Shown here: in pieces, positions 8,459 through 18,157 of the stretch
How positions within the stretch are numbered: position 1 is the first letter of the stretch
Layout of the letters: each line of letters opens with the position of its first letter
Source: JAXLYX01 sp046351215
Lineage (GTDB): Bacteria > Myxococcota_A > Polyangia > Polyangiales > Houyiibacteriaceae
DNA: 64,000 bases
NCBI GenBank assembly: GCA_046351215.1
Contig: JAXLYX010000005.1
Location: 558,001-622,000, forward strand
Reading direction: 5' to 3'
The notes under the pieces: generated by a model
Told to the model about the DNA's origin: nothing
The model's database searches: none
Seen by the model: the letters and a program-made list of their open reading frames with translations, nothing else
Program-made: the position numbers and the translations under genes

Positions 8459-9087
8459 CGCATGGGGACGACGAACGGCAGAAGGACGAGGAGCACCGCC
8501 AGAAGATGGTGGAGCTCAAGGCGAAGCACGACGAGGAGGTCCGCAAGCGCACCGAGAAGCGTGGCCTCCTGATCGTGAACACGGGCGACGGCAAGGGGAA
8601 GAGCACGGCCTCCTTCGGCCTCGCGATCCGCGCGGCCGGCCACGGGAAGAAGGTCGCGATCGTGCAGTTCACGAAGGGCTCGTGGAAGACCGGCGAGCAG
8701 GCGGCCTTCCGACGCTTCCCCGAGATCGAGCACTTCGTCGTCGGCGACGGATTCACCTGGGACACGCAGAACCGTCAGGCCGACATGGCGTCGGCGAGGC
8801 GCGGCTGGGAGATCGTGAAGGAGCTCGTGGAGAAGTGCCGCGGGGAGGACCCCGCCTACGATCTCCTCGTCCTCGACGAGCTCAACATCGTGCTCCGCTA
8901 CGACTACCTCCCGACCGACGAGATCGTCGAGTACCTGCGGCACAAGCCCGAGGCCCTGCACATCTGCGTCACGGGACGCGATGCTCCGGCCGCGCTCGTC
9001 GCCATCGCCGACACCGTCACGGAGATGAAGGCCGTGAAACACGCCTACGAAGCCGGTGTGAAGGCCCAGAAGGGCATCGAGTTCTGA
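8455..9087 (+). CDS. cobO: Cob(I)yrinic acid a,c-diamide adenosyltransferase
   Basis: A 210-residue CobA/BtuR/CobO-type corrinoid adenosyltransferase. A charged helical N-terminal extension (about 1-35) precedes the P-loop VNTGDGKGKSTASFGLAIRAAGHG (about 41-64); KVAIVQFTKGSWKTGE, FTWDTQNRQAD and DLLVLDELNIVLRYDYLP are family blocks. It attaches the 5-deoxyadenosyl ligand to cobalt. This is the last gene of the operon; its ATG overlaps the cobQ stop and a strong hairpin follows. Confidence 0.94.
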   Translation: MTHGDDERQKDEEHRQKMVELKAKHDEEVRKRTEKRGLLIVNTGDGKGKSTASFGLAIRAAGHGKKVAIVQFTKGSWKTGEQAAFRRFPEIEHFVVGDGFTWDTQNRQADMASARRGWEIVKELVEKCRGEDPAYDLLVLDELNIVLRYDYLPTDEIVEYLRHKPEALHICVTGRDAPAALVAIADTVTEMKAVKHAYEAGVKAQKGIEF

Positions 9088-9115
9088 AGCGCTCCCGCGG
9101 GGGCGATATCACCGA

Positions 9116-9169
9116 GCCCCGCGCGCGTCCCTGGTAGCCACCACCACCGCCAGGGATCACGCGCGGGGC
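9116..9169. terminator. Bidirectional hairpin terminator between cobO and the hemerythrin gene
   Basis: A long imperfect stem pairs GCCCCGCGCGCG with CGCGCGGGGC, and an inner stem pairs TCCCTGG with CCAGGGA around a short CA-rich loop. It lies between convergent genes. There is no long T-run, so the stem is the main evidence. Confidence 0.75.
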
Positions 9170-9180
9170 CGGGGAATTCC

Positions 9181-9759
9181 TCAGCCGAAGCTCGCCTCCA
9201 GGTCGAGCGCACGCGGGAACAACACGTGGTTCTCGAGAGCCACGTGGAGACGAAGGTCCGCCTCGAGGTCGCGCAGGCAGTCGAAGAGCGACCGATGGCT
9301 GCCTGACGCGCCCTCGGGCGGCGCGAATTCTCGTGTCAGGGTGCGGAGACGATCGAGGCCGTGACCGTGGCCCACGTGCTCCGCGTACATCACCTGCACC
9401 GGGTAGCGGACCGACGAGAACGCCGACTTCGGCCTCGGCCGGTTCTCGGCCTTCGCCGCGTCGAGCGCGACGAGATGGGAGAAGAGGATGTGCTCTTCCT
9501 TGTGGAGGTGCACGAGGAGGTCGACGCGCATCGACTCGAAGACGTGCACGAGCTCGACGAACTCGGGGCTCCGAGTGCCACGCTCCTTCGCGACGGCGAC
9601 GATGAGCCCCTCGGCCCTCTCGAGCTCGGCGCGCGTGAAGGCGTGGTGCGTCTTGACGACGTGGGCGACGAGCCGCGGGAGCGACATCTCCTCGGGCGCC
9701 GCGGGACGCTGGCGGAGCGCCGCCACGTCCGTATCCCGAGCCTCCGCTCCGAGCTCCAT
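9181..9759 (-). CDS. Hemerythrin-like cation-binding domain protein (RIC/YtfE-like C-terminal type)
   Basis: A 192-residue protein. The ATG at 9759 is chosen over an upstream GTG because it has a strong GGAGGTGA ribosome-binding site 7 nt before it. The sequence is a four-helix hemerythrin domain with iron-ligand candidates in VAHVVKTHHAFTR, LLVHLHKEEHILFSHL (HxxxE/H pattern), YAEHVGHGHGLDRL and LRLHVALENHVLFPRAL. This is the pattern of the C-terminal domain of diiron Fe-S-cluster repair proteins (YtfE/ScdA/NorA), but the N-terminal Cys-containing ScdA domain is absent. Family members bind nitric oxide or oxygen and respond to nitrosative stress. An FNR/Dnr-like palindrome 50 nt upstream supports such regulation. 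Confidence 0.85.
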   Translation of the reverse strand: MELGAEARDTDVAALRQRPAAPEEMSLPRLVAHVVKTHHAFTRAELERAEGLIVAVAKERGTRSPEFVELVHVFESMRVDLLVHLHKEEHILFSHLVALDAAKAENRPRPKSAFSSVRYPVQVMYAEHVGHGHGLDRLRTLTREFAPPEGASGSHRSLFDCLRDLEADLRLHVALENHVLFPRALDLEASFG

Positions 9760-9809
9760 CGCCTCACCTCCGTCACGAACGAAGGTGAGCCCCGACGGCC
9801 CTCCGCACA

Positions 9810-9823
9810 CTGATCTGGATCAG
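9810..9823 (-). promoter_or_regulatory. FNR/Dnr-family-like operator palindrome
   Basis: CTGATCTGGATCAG is a perfect palindrome except for its central two bases and matches the FNR/Dnr consensus TTGAT-N4-ATCAA at 8 of 10 defined positions. It is centred about 57 nt upstream of the hemerythrin start codon. It also contains the TGA stop codon of the preceding HAD gene (9822-9820). The regulator is not in the window. Confidence 0.55.
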
Positions 9824-11295
9824 CGGACGGCGGGCACCGGATCGAGCCGTCGACGCGCGCTCTCGAGCAGCAGCGTCATCCGATACGCGGCCTCGGAGAC
9901 CGGACGCTCGATCTCGGCGAGGGAGGCCGAGAGCCGGGTGAACTGCTCGGCGAGCGCATCGAGCTCGGCGAGGAGCGCCCCGCGCACCACGTCGGTGGCC
10001 TCGTTGTAGGCACGACAGAGCTCCTCGACGCGTCCGCGCACGACCCCGAACGTCCGCTCGAGCTCGACGCGGGCGGCCTCGATCCGATGCTCGCTCTCGT
10101 CGTAGCGAGCCGCGACGCCCTCGACGTCCGTGAGCAGATCCGAGAGCTCGGCCGCGAGCTCGGTCGCCGAGACCTCACGGTCGATCAGGTTCGGCATCGG
10201 CGAGCGACGCGTGTCGAGGTAGCCCGTGTGCCCAGCCTCGCGCTGCTCGCGCTCGCTGCGCGAGAGCACGTGCGCCGAGTGGACCTCGCGCAGGGGCGAG
10301 CTCGACCCGACCACCGGGGGGAACGGGGAGTTGCTGTTGATGTCGACGACGGTGGTGAACCACTCGCCCCAGCAATGATCCTCGCCATAGCCCGTGTCCG
10401 TGATCCCGACGGTGATCACGCCCGGCTCGAGGAGGTCCGGATGGCGCGCGACGAGACCTTCGATCTTCGCGTGGCTCGAGTTGATCCGGACGCGGCTCGG
10501 CGGGGCGATGCGGATCGGCTGGGCGGCCCGACGCGCGACCCATCCCGGGCCGAACGGCGCGGCGAAGCGATCGTTCGCGGCCTCGACGGCCGAGTAGTCG
10601 ACCTCGTCGACGCCCAGCATCTCGGCCGCGACCTCGACGACGGGCTGCGGCGACGCGCTGGTGAGGACGATCCGGATCCCCGGGCAACGCGCGCGGAGCC
10701 AGTCGATGTCGGAGCGCTCGATCACCTGGTCGCCCCGGTGGCGCTCCCAGATGCCGCGCATCAGCTCGCGGGCCGTCTCGAGCGGGAGCGTCGAGAGCTG
10801 CTGGAGCATCGTGAGCTGGGGGATCGACTGCACGCGCCGCACGGGCTCGGGACCGAAGCGCAGGAACGACCAGCGGCGCAACCGGCCGGAGAGCCGGGCG
10901 AGCTTCGCCCAGACGAAGTAGAAGAGCCCCGGGAAGGCCCAGACCTGGGCGCCGATCCAGAGGTAGCGGAGCGAGCCTCCGAGATCGCGGAGGTCGACCG
11001 CGAAGCGGCCAGGCCCACGGCTCCGCATCCGGGCGAGCCCGTCCGCGCCGTACGCGAGGTAGGCGCAGATCTCCCACCCCAGGAGCTCGCCCATGTTCCG
11101 GCCGAGATGGAGCGTCCGGTCGAGGTCGAGGACGAGGTACTTCGTCTCCTTCGGGACGGCCCGCTCGGCGAGGGTGCGGAAATCCACGGGATTGCCGTGG
11201 ACCACGAAGCGGTCGACGACCCGAGCGTAGCGACCATCCGCGCCGCGCTCCCGCCCGAGACCTCTCCGATTGGGGATTCCGTTCGTGTCCGACAT
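9820..11295 (-). CDS. HAD-superfamily hydrolase with C-terminal coiled coil
   Basis: A 491-residue protein from the ATG at 11295; in-frame codons continue upstream but lie in the divergent promoter region. Motif I of the haloacid dehalogenase fold is YLVLDLDRTLHLGRNMG (about 51-67; DxDxT). Motif II is probably RIVLTSASPQPVV (about 213-225), and late acidic residues (GITDTGYGEDHCWGEW) fit motif IV. A hydrophobic stretch (LRYLWIGAQVWAFPGLFYFVWAKL) lies in the cap region and suggests membrane association. Residues from about 375 are a long helical, probably coiled-coil tail. It resembles SerB-like phosphatases, but the substrate is unknown. It is divergent from the Hsp70-like gene and co-directional with the hemerythrin gene. 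Confidence 0.72.
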   Translation of the reverse strand: MSDTNGIPNRRGLGRERGADGRYARVVDRFVVHGNPVDFRTLAERAVPKETKYLVLDLDRTLHLGRNMGELLGWEICAYLAYGADGLARMRSRGPGRFAVDLRDLGGSLRYLWIGAQVWAFPGLFYFVWAKLARLSGRLRRWSFLRFGPEPVRRVQSIPQLTMLQQLSTLPLETARELMRGIWERHRGDQVIERSDIDWLRARCPGIRIVLTSASPQPVVEVAAEMLGVDEVDYSAVEAANDRFAAPFGPGWVARRAAQPIRIAPPSRVRINSSHAKIEGLVARHPDLLEPGVITVGITDTGYGEDHCWGEWFTTVVDINSNSPFPPVVGSSSPLREVHSAHVLSRSEREQREAGHTGYLDTRRSPMPNLIDREVSATELAAELSDLLTDVEGVAARYDESEHRIEAARVELERTFGVVRGRVEELCRAYNEATDVVRGALLAELDALAEQFTRLSASLAEIERPVSEAAYRMTLLLESARRRLDPVPAVR

Positions 11296-11349
11296 GTGTG
11301 CGTTCAGCCTAAGGTCCCGGAATCCTTCGATTGTCACCGTTGTGCAATT

Positions 11350-11361
11350 CTTCCATGGAAG
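11350..11361. promoter_or_regulatory. 12-bp perfect palindrome in a divergent promoter region
   Basis: CTTCCATGGAAG lies in the 189-bp spacer between the HAD gene and the Hsp70-like gene. It could be an operator for one or both. Nothing else in the window shares it as far as could be seen. Confidence 0.25.
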
Positions 11362-11484
11362 TCCGTGGAACTTCGTCTCGCGGGGATCCAAATTCCTTCA
11401 CTAGTTCCCCCGGTCGCGGCGACGTATGAGGGAGAATGTGGTTGTCCCTGGCGTAGGTACCTACCGAAGCGAGAGGTGCAGACC

Positions 11485-12642
<1,158 letters not shown>

Positions 12643-12730
12643 CGGCCGGAACCGGCCCCGGCTCGCGGCGAGGAGGCTGCGCCGTCGGCGGGATCGACTA
12701 CGCTCTCGACGCGCGGCGAGGTCCGTGACA

Positions 12731-12750
12731 GACTAGAACACGTTCTAGTC
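12731..12750. promoter_or_regulatory. KstR-like TetR-family operator palindrome, copy 1
   Basis: GACTAGAACACGTTCTAGTC has 9-bp inverted arms (GACTAGAAC/GTTCTAGTC) around AC. It ends 18 nt before the start codon of the KshB-like reductase. It matches the published actinobacterial KstR consensus TnnAACnnGTTnnA at every defined base. A second copy lies at 15630-15645. Confidence 0.65.
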
Positions 12751-12768
12751 CGAGAAGCGAGGCGATCG

Positions 12769-13818
12769 ATGGCGGCGGAGTTCCACGAGCTGAAGGTTTC
12801 GGGAGTCATCCAGGAGACGGCGGACACCCGCTCCTACGTGTTCGAGATCCCGAAGCACCTGCGCCAGGCGTTCCAGTACAAGGCCGGTCAGTTCCTGACC
12901 TTCGAGATCCCCTTCCAGGGAATGCGCATCCGTCGGTGCTACTCGCTCGCGAGCTCGCCCGACGTCGACGCGTGGCCGAAGGTCACGGTCAAGCGCGTGA
13001 AGGACGGCCGCGCGTCGAACTGGTTCAACGACCACCTGAACGTCGGCGACGCGATCCTCGTGCAACATCCCGAGGGCCGCTTCGTCCTGAAGCCGGAGAA
13101 GACCGAGCGCCCGCTCGTGCTCTTCGGCGGCGGCTCGGGCATCACGCCGGTGATCTCGATCCTCAAGACCGCGCTGCTCACCTCGAGCCGCAAGGTGAAG
13201 CTGATCTACGCGAACCGCGACGAGGCCTCGATCATCTTCAAGGACGAGCTCGACCTCTGGGAGAAGCACTTCCCGGAGCGCTGCTCGGTGCACCACCACC
13301 TCGACAGCGAGAAGGGCTTCCTGAACGTCGAGGCCGTGAAGTCGCTGCTCGCCGGGTGGGAGAAGGCGGACTTCTACACCTGCGGCCCCGGCCCCTTCAT
13401 GGACACGGTCGAGGCGGCGCTCGAGGCGATCGGCGTCGATCACCACGACCGCTTCTTCGAGCGCTTCGTCTCGCCGCTCGATCCCGACCGTCGCGAGGCC
13501 TCGGCCGAGGCCGAGGTGCCCGTCGGCGACGTGCCCGCCAAGTACACGATGGTGCTCGAGGGCACGAAGCACGAGGTGCCCTACGAGAAGGGGCTCACGC
13601 TGCTCCAGGCCGCGAACAAGGCCGGCCTCAAGCCGCCCTCGTCCTGCGAGGACGGGTACTGCGGTTGCTGCATGGCGTTCATGCGCTCGGGCAAGGTGCA
13701 CATGGGAGCCCACGAGGCGCTCACGCCGCAGGACATCCAGAAGGGCTGGGTCCTCCCCTGCCAGGCCAAGGCGACGAGCGCCGAGGCCATCGTGATCGAC
13801 TTCGACGAGAAGTACTGA
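12769..13818 (+). CDS. Ferredoxin:NAD(P)H oxidoreductase component of a Rieske-type oxygenase (KshB-like)
   Basis: A 349-residue class IA-type oxygenase reductase with FAD, NAD and 2Fe-2S domains in that order. The FAD domain has the RxYS flavin motif RRCYSLASSP (about 54-63). The NAD domain has LFGGGSGITPVISILK (about 118-133), YANRDEASIIF and FYTCGPGPFMDTVEAAL. The C-terminal plant-type ferredoxin domain has CEDGYCGCCMAFMRSGKV plus a distal Cys in LPCQAK (about 335-340), giving the four cluster ligands. KshB of steroid 9-alpha-hydroxylase, HmfC/PaaE and other phenylacetyl- or alkane-type reductases share this order. The KstR-like box at its promoter favours a steroid role. The oxygenase partner (KshA) is not in the window. 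Confidence 0.82.
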   Translation: MAAEFHELKVSGVIQETADTRSYVFEIPKHLRQAFQYKAGQFLTFEIPFQGMRIRRCYSLASSPDVDAWPKVTVKRVKDGRASNWFNDHLNVGDAILVQHPEGRFVLKPEKTERPLVLFGGGSGITPVISILKTALLTSSRKVKLIYANRDEASIIFKDELDLWEKHFPERCSVHHHLDSEKGFLNVEAVKSLLAGWEKADFYTCGPGPFMDTVEAALEAIGVDHHDRFFERFVSPLDPDRREASAEAEVPVGDVPAKYTMVLEGTKHEVPYEKGLTLLQAANKAGLKPPSSCEDGYCGCCMAFMRSGKVHMGAHEALTPQDIQKGWVLPCQAKATSAEAIVIDFDEKY

Positions 13819-13819
13819 G

Positions 13820-14458
13820 ATGTCGAGCGACGCGAGCGAGACCTTCGACGACGCGCAATGCGCGGCGCTCGCGAGGCTCGTCTCCGCCGTGCGTCGCATG
13901 AACGATCTCGTCGTGTCGACCAGCGGCTCGGTCGGGGAGCTCGAGGCGCTCGCGGAGCGCACGGAGCTCCTCGGCCACGAGCTCGCCCGGCACGCGAGCG
14001 GCAAGCCGATCCCGCGGTACCGCTACCACGAGTACCTCGAGCAGAACCTGAACGGGCTCCTGCCCTACTCCGTCGTGACGGGCCGCTACAGCCCGCTCGC
14101 CCCACCGGTCGAGATCTCGCGCGAAGGCGACACGATCGTGGGCAGGGTCCGCTTCGCGAACGTCTACGAGGGGCCGCCCGATTCGGTGCACGGCGGGATC
14201 GTGTCGGCCGTCTACGACCAGCTCCTGGCGATGGCCACGCTGATCCGCGGCCACGGGGGCATGACGGCCTCCCTGACGATCCAGTACCGGCGCAAGACCC
14301 CGCTCGACCGCGAGCTTCGATGGACCGCATGGACGGAACGCATCGAAGGCCGCAAAGTCTTCGCCCGCGGGGCCTGCCATGCCGGCGAGGAGCTCGTGTC
14401 GGAGGCCGAGGGGCTGTTCATCCGCCCCCCGGACGCCCGACCGCCCGACGCCCCCTGA
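13820..14458 (+). CDS. PaaI-type hotdog thioesterase
   Basis: A 212-residue protein starting 2 nt after the reductase stop, so clearly co-transcribed. The N-terminal 90 residues are helical and ordinary. The hotdog domain follows with the thioesterase block VYEGPPDSVHGGIVSAVYDQLLAMAT (about 115-140; HGG is the usual catalytic/oxyanion motif) and SLTIQYRRKTPLDREL. Such enzymes hydrolyse acyl-CoA thioesters. Its place in a KstR-boxed operon suggests it acts on a CoA intermediate of ring or side-chain degradation, but the substrate cannot be read from sequence. Confidence 0.8.
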   Translation: MSSDASETFDDAQCAALARLVSAVRRMNDLVVSTSGSVGELEALAERTELLGHELARHASGKPIPRYRYHEYLEQNLNGLLPYSVVTGRYSPLAPPVEISREGDTIVGRVRFANVYEGPPDSVHGGIVSAVYDQLLAMATLIRGHGGMTASLTIQYRRKTPLDRELRWTAWTERIEGRKVFARGACHAGEELVSEAEGLFIRPPDARPPDAP

Positions 14459-14480
14459 GCGAACGAGGAGCAGTCAGAAC

Positions 14481-14984
14481 GTGTCGGATCCGAACAGCAT
14501 CGCCGCAGGCAAGGTCGTCTCCATCCACTACGTCCTCCGAGACGACTCGAGCAAGGAGCTCGATCGGTCGGAGGAGGGCAAGCCGCTGCTCTATCTCCAC
14601 GGCGCCCGCAACATCGTCGCGGGCCTCGAGAAGGCGCTCGAGGGCAAGCGGGTCGGGGACGCGGTGAAGGTCACGGTCCCGCCCGAGCAGGGCTACGGCT
14701 CGCGCAATCGCGGGAAGACCTTCCAGATGCCGAGGTCGAGCTTCCCGAAGGAAGTGAAGCTCGAGCGCGGCATGCAGTTCTCGACGAAGACGCAGGAGGG
14801 GCACCAGGTCCCCGTCTGGATCGCGAAGGTCCAGGGCCCGACCGTCGTCGTCGATCCGAACCATCCGCTCGCCGGCGCCACGCTCCACTTCGACGTCACC
14901 GTCGCGGACGTGCGCGACGCGACGGAGGAAGAGAAGCAGCACGGCCACGCCCACGGGCCCGACGGCCACGGCCACGGGCACTGA
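14481..14984 (+). CDS. slyD: FKBP-type peptidyl-prolyl isomerase, SlyD-like
   Basis: A 167-residue protein with a GTG start preceded by GAGGAG. The FKBP fold shows VVSIHYVLRDDSSKELDRS and GLEKALEGKRVGDAVKVTVPPEQGYG. The inserted SlyD chaperone flap follows (MPRSSFPKEVKLERGMQF to DPNHPLAGATLHFDVTVADVRDAT). The C terminus is histidine-rich (HGHAHGPDGHGHGH), as in SlyD proteins that bind nickel or other metals. It acts in the cytoplasm as a folding helper and possible metal chaperone. It is 22 nt downstream of the thioesterase gene and ends before a terminator. Confidence 0.9.
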   Translation: MSDPNSIAAGKVVSIHYVLRDDSSKELDRSEEGKPLLYLHGARNIVAGLEKALEGKRVGDAVKVTVPPEQGYGSRNRGKTFQMPRSSFPKEVKLERGMQFSTKTQEGHQVPVWIAKVQGPTVVVDPNHPLAGATLHFDVTVADVRDATEEEKQHGHAHGPDGHGHGH

Positions 14985-15002
14985 GGTCGAGCAGGAGCCG
15001 AC

Positions 15003-15032
15003 GGGCCCCCGGACCGGACGTCTTCCGGGCCC
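15003..15032. terminator. Bidirectional hairpin terminator
   Basis: GGGCCCCCGGA pairs with TCCGGGCCC around CCGGACGTCT, between the convergent slyD and SnoaL-like genes. No T-run of note. Confidence 0.65.
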
Positions 15033-15044
15033 GGGAGCCCCGCC

Positions 15045-15593
15045 TCAGGGCCTCGTGCGGCCCGGGTGATCCCAGTACGACTTCGGCCCCTTCGTCCACT
15101 CCGGGCCCTCGCCCCAGTGCAGCCGCGTCCCCTTCTTCCGGTGGTCGCGATCGTGCTCCTTGCGGGCGGCTTCGTAGTCCTGGAAGGCCTGGCCGGCGAG
15201 CTTCTCGGCCCAGTAGTCCTCCTCCATCCGCCACTTGCCGTTTCCGGCGTAGTGGATGATCGAGATGCCGGGGAAGTCGATGTAGCCGCTGCCCGAGGGA
15301 TGATCGCGGCGGTTCTGCATGTAGAAGACCACGCGCCCCGAGGGATCGACGTGGTGCCACTCGTAGACGCCGTAGATCTCCCGGTACCGCTCCATGAGCG
15401 GCACGATCCACGTCCGGACGGTCTCGCGGCCCTGCATCGTGCCGAGCACGCGCTCGAGGTAGAGGACGTCCTCGGTGAAGAGGTCGCACCAGGCGTCCCA
15501 GTCCTCGCGGATCATCCCTGTGTTCCAGTACGTCCGGAACGCATCCTCGATCTCCTCGAGGGGGAAGGAGCGATTCGGTTCGGTCGGTCTCAT
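15045..15593 (-). CDS. SnoaL/NTF2-fold protein in the KstR-boxed cluster
   Basis: A 182-residue NTF2-like protein. The ATG at 15593 is preferred; in-frame codons reach further upstream but overlap the operator at 15630-15645. Features are EEIEDAFRTYWNTGMIREDWDAWCDLFTEDVLYLERVLG (N-terminal helices and first strand), TMQGRETVRTWIVPLME, EWHHVDPSGRVVFYMQNRR and a charged C-terminal tail. The fold hosts ketosteroid isomerases, polyketide cyclases and steroid hydratase-like enzymes, but no specific catalytic set can be named. The KstR-like palindrome 38 nt upstream links it to the KshB-like operon. Confidence 0.75.
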   Translation of the reverse strand: MRPTEPNRSFPLEEIEDAFRTYWNTGMIREDWDAWCDLFTEDVLYLERVLGTMQGRETVRTWIVPLMERYREIYGVYEWHHVDPSGRVVFYMQNRRDHPSGSGYIDFPGISIIHYAGNGKWRMEEDYWAEKLAGQAFQDYEAARKEHDRDHRKKGTRLHWGEGPEWTKGPKSYWDHPGRTRP

Positions 15594-15629
15594 GGCCTCG
15601 TCTCCCGCGGTTCGGAACCCGAGGCAGAA

Positions 15630-15645
15630 GTAGAACACGTTCTAC
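15630..15645. promoter_or_regulatory. KstR-like TetR-family operator palindrome, copy 2
   Basis: GTAGAACACGTTCTAC has 7-bp arms around AC. It shares the 14-bp core TAGAACACGTTCTA exactly with the copy at 12731-12750. It lies between divergent genes, 36 nt from the SnoaL-like ATG and 50 nt from the GTG of the membrane-protein gene at 15696. Confidence 0.65.
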
Positions 15646-15695
15646 GGCCGAACGGTAGGGCTCCCGGCGCCGCGGGCCCGTGATATACCGCCCCC

Positions 15696-16022
15696 GTGAC
15701 GTTGTCCCCGAAGCGGCGCGGCCTGCTCCTCATGAGCGCAGCCCTCTTGGTCCAGGCCGTGCAGCTCTCCCTCGAGCCGCGGATCCCGCGTACGGCCTAC
15801 TTCGCGATCGGTTTCGTCGCGGGTCTGCTCGGGATGACCGGGGCCTCGACGGTCGCCCGCGAGAAGGGCTACTCCCAGTGGCTCGGCCTGCTCGGCGTCC
15901 TCTCGTTCGTCGGGATGGGCATCGTGGCGCTGATCCCGGACGCGGCCTTCGTGACGCCGGCCGTTCGACGCGCCCTTCCCTGGCCGAGGAGCCCTTCCGG
16001 TGCGCGGACCGAGCCGTCCTGA
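15696..16022 (+). CDS. Small membrane protein, function unknown
   Basis: A 108-residue protein with a GTG start. Three hydrophobic segments are visible: LLLMSAALLVQAVQLSL (about 10-26), AYFAIGFVAGLLGMTGAS (about 34-51) and WLGLLGVLSFVGMGIVALI (about 62-80). A basic Pro/Arg-rich tail follows. No family is recognised. It is divergent from the SnoaL-like gene and shares the 100-bp spacer that holds the KstR-like box. It overlaps the next gene by 23 nt, so the two are probably co-expressed. Confidence 0.55.
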   Translation: MTLSPKRRGLLLMSAALLVQAVQLSLEPRIPRTAYFAIGFVAGLLGMTGASTVAREKGYSQWLGLLGVLSFVGMGIVALIPDAAFVTPAVRRALPWPRSPSGARTEPS

Positions 16023-16509
16023 CCTCGGCCCCCTGCTCGCGGCCGCCCTGACCCTGCCGGTCGCCATGGGGGCGTGCCGGGACGATGCCGCGGAGATCGA
16101 GGCGGCCCAGCGGGCCGCGCACACGGGGAGCATGCCCCCGACCGCCGTCGGCGGCGGTCTCGATCCGGCGAGCGGCCTCCCGGTCGGCTATCCGCCCGAC
16201 GTGCCCCTCGTCCCGGGCGCGGAAGCGGTCAGCGGAGGGGTCGATCCCGGGGTGGTGCGGACGGCGCTGCTCCGGTATCGCATGCCCCAGGCCGCGTTCG
16301 TCGAGGCCCTCGTGCGGGCCCTCGAGGAGGCCTCCTTCCGCATCGTCGATCGGCACGCGAGCTCGACGGGCGCCGTGCATCTGCGCGCGGAGAAGGGGGA
16401 TCGCGGCGTGAGCTTCGTCGTGGCGGACGAGAACGGGACGACGCGCGTCGACGTGGTCTCGCGCGACGTGGCGCCTCCCGGGACGGGGACGGATTCCCGG
16501 CCGCGGTAG
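16000..16509 (+). CDS. Putative lipoprotein, function unknown
   Basis: A 169-residue protein with a GTG start overlapping the preceding membrane-protein gene. The N terminus is a signal sequence ending in a possible lipobox (LPVAMGAC, Cys at about 26), followed by an acidic linker and LPVGYPPDVPLVPGAEAVSGGVDPG. The C-terminal half (AAFVEALVRALEEASFRIVDRH to GVSFVVADENGTTRVDVVSR) looks like a small alpha/beta domain of the kind often seen in secreted proteins that follow a PPDVPL motif. No activity is assigned. Confidence 0.6.
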   Translation: MRGPSRPDLGPLLAAALTLPVAMGACRDDAAEIEAAQRAAHTGSMPPTAVGGGLDPASGLPVGYPPDVPLVPGAEAVSGGVDPGVVRTALLRYRMPQAAFVEALVRALEEASFRIVDRHASSTGAVHLRAEKGDRGVSFVVADENGTTRVDVVSRDVAPPGTGTDSRPR

Positions 16510-16712
16510 GGCGCCTCGCACGCCCCCGAGGCCTCCCGGAGAAAAAAACGCAGGTCCCCTGCATTTGAAATCATCCGGAAACAGAGATCCGATTCCCCGG
16601 AAACATTGCCCCTCTAGGTTCTGCTCAAGAGTTGACCAATCACCTCTTCCGCGGCGGACGCGATGCAGGCGCGGCCGACGTGGCGAAGGTGGCTCGGAGC
16701 AGGAGAAGGGTG

Positions 16713-18044
<1,332 letters not shown>

Positions 18045-18065
18045 GCCCTCCCGAGGTCGCGTCGG

Positions 18066-18095
18066 AGCCCCGCGCGGTGCGAGCCGCCCGGGGCT
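18066..18095 (+). terminator. Hairpin after amtB
   Basis: AGCCCCG pairs with CGGGGCT around a 16-nt GC-rich loop that can pair further; it starts 21 nt after the amtB stop. Confidence 0.5.
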
Positions 18096-18157
18096 TCGCC
18101 CGTTCCGTCCCCGGGAGGATCGTCCGGCACGCCGATTCGCGCTAGCTTGGCGGACGC

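Noticed and set aside
10087..11484. Continuous plus-strand frame in front of the Hsp70-like gene
   Set aside because: The upstream part is antisense to the HAD gene; the Hsp70 motifs begin only at 11485, where an RBS precedes a GTG.
16510..16712. Sigma-54 promoter before amtB
   Set aside because: CCGGAAACATTGCC resembles a -24/-12 element but the GG-to-GC spacing is 7 instead of 10, so it does not fit.
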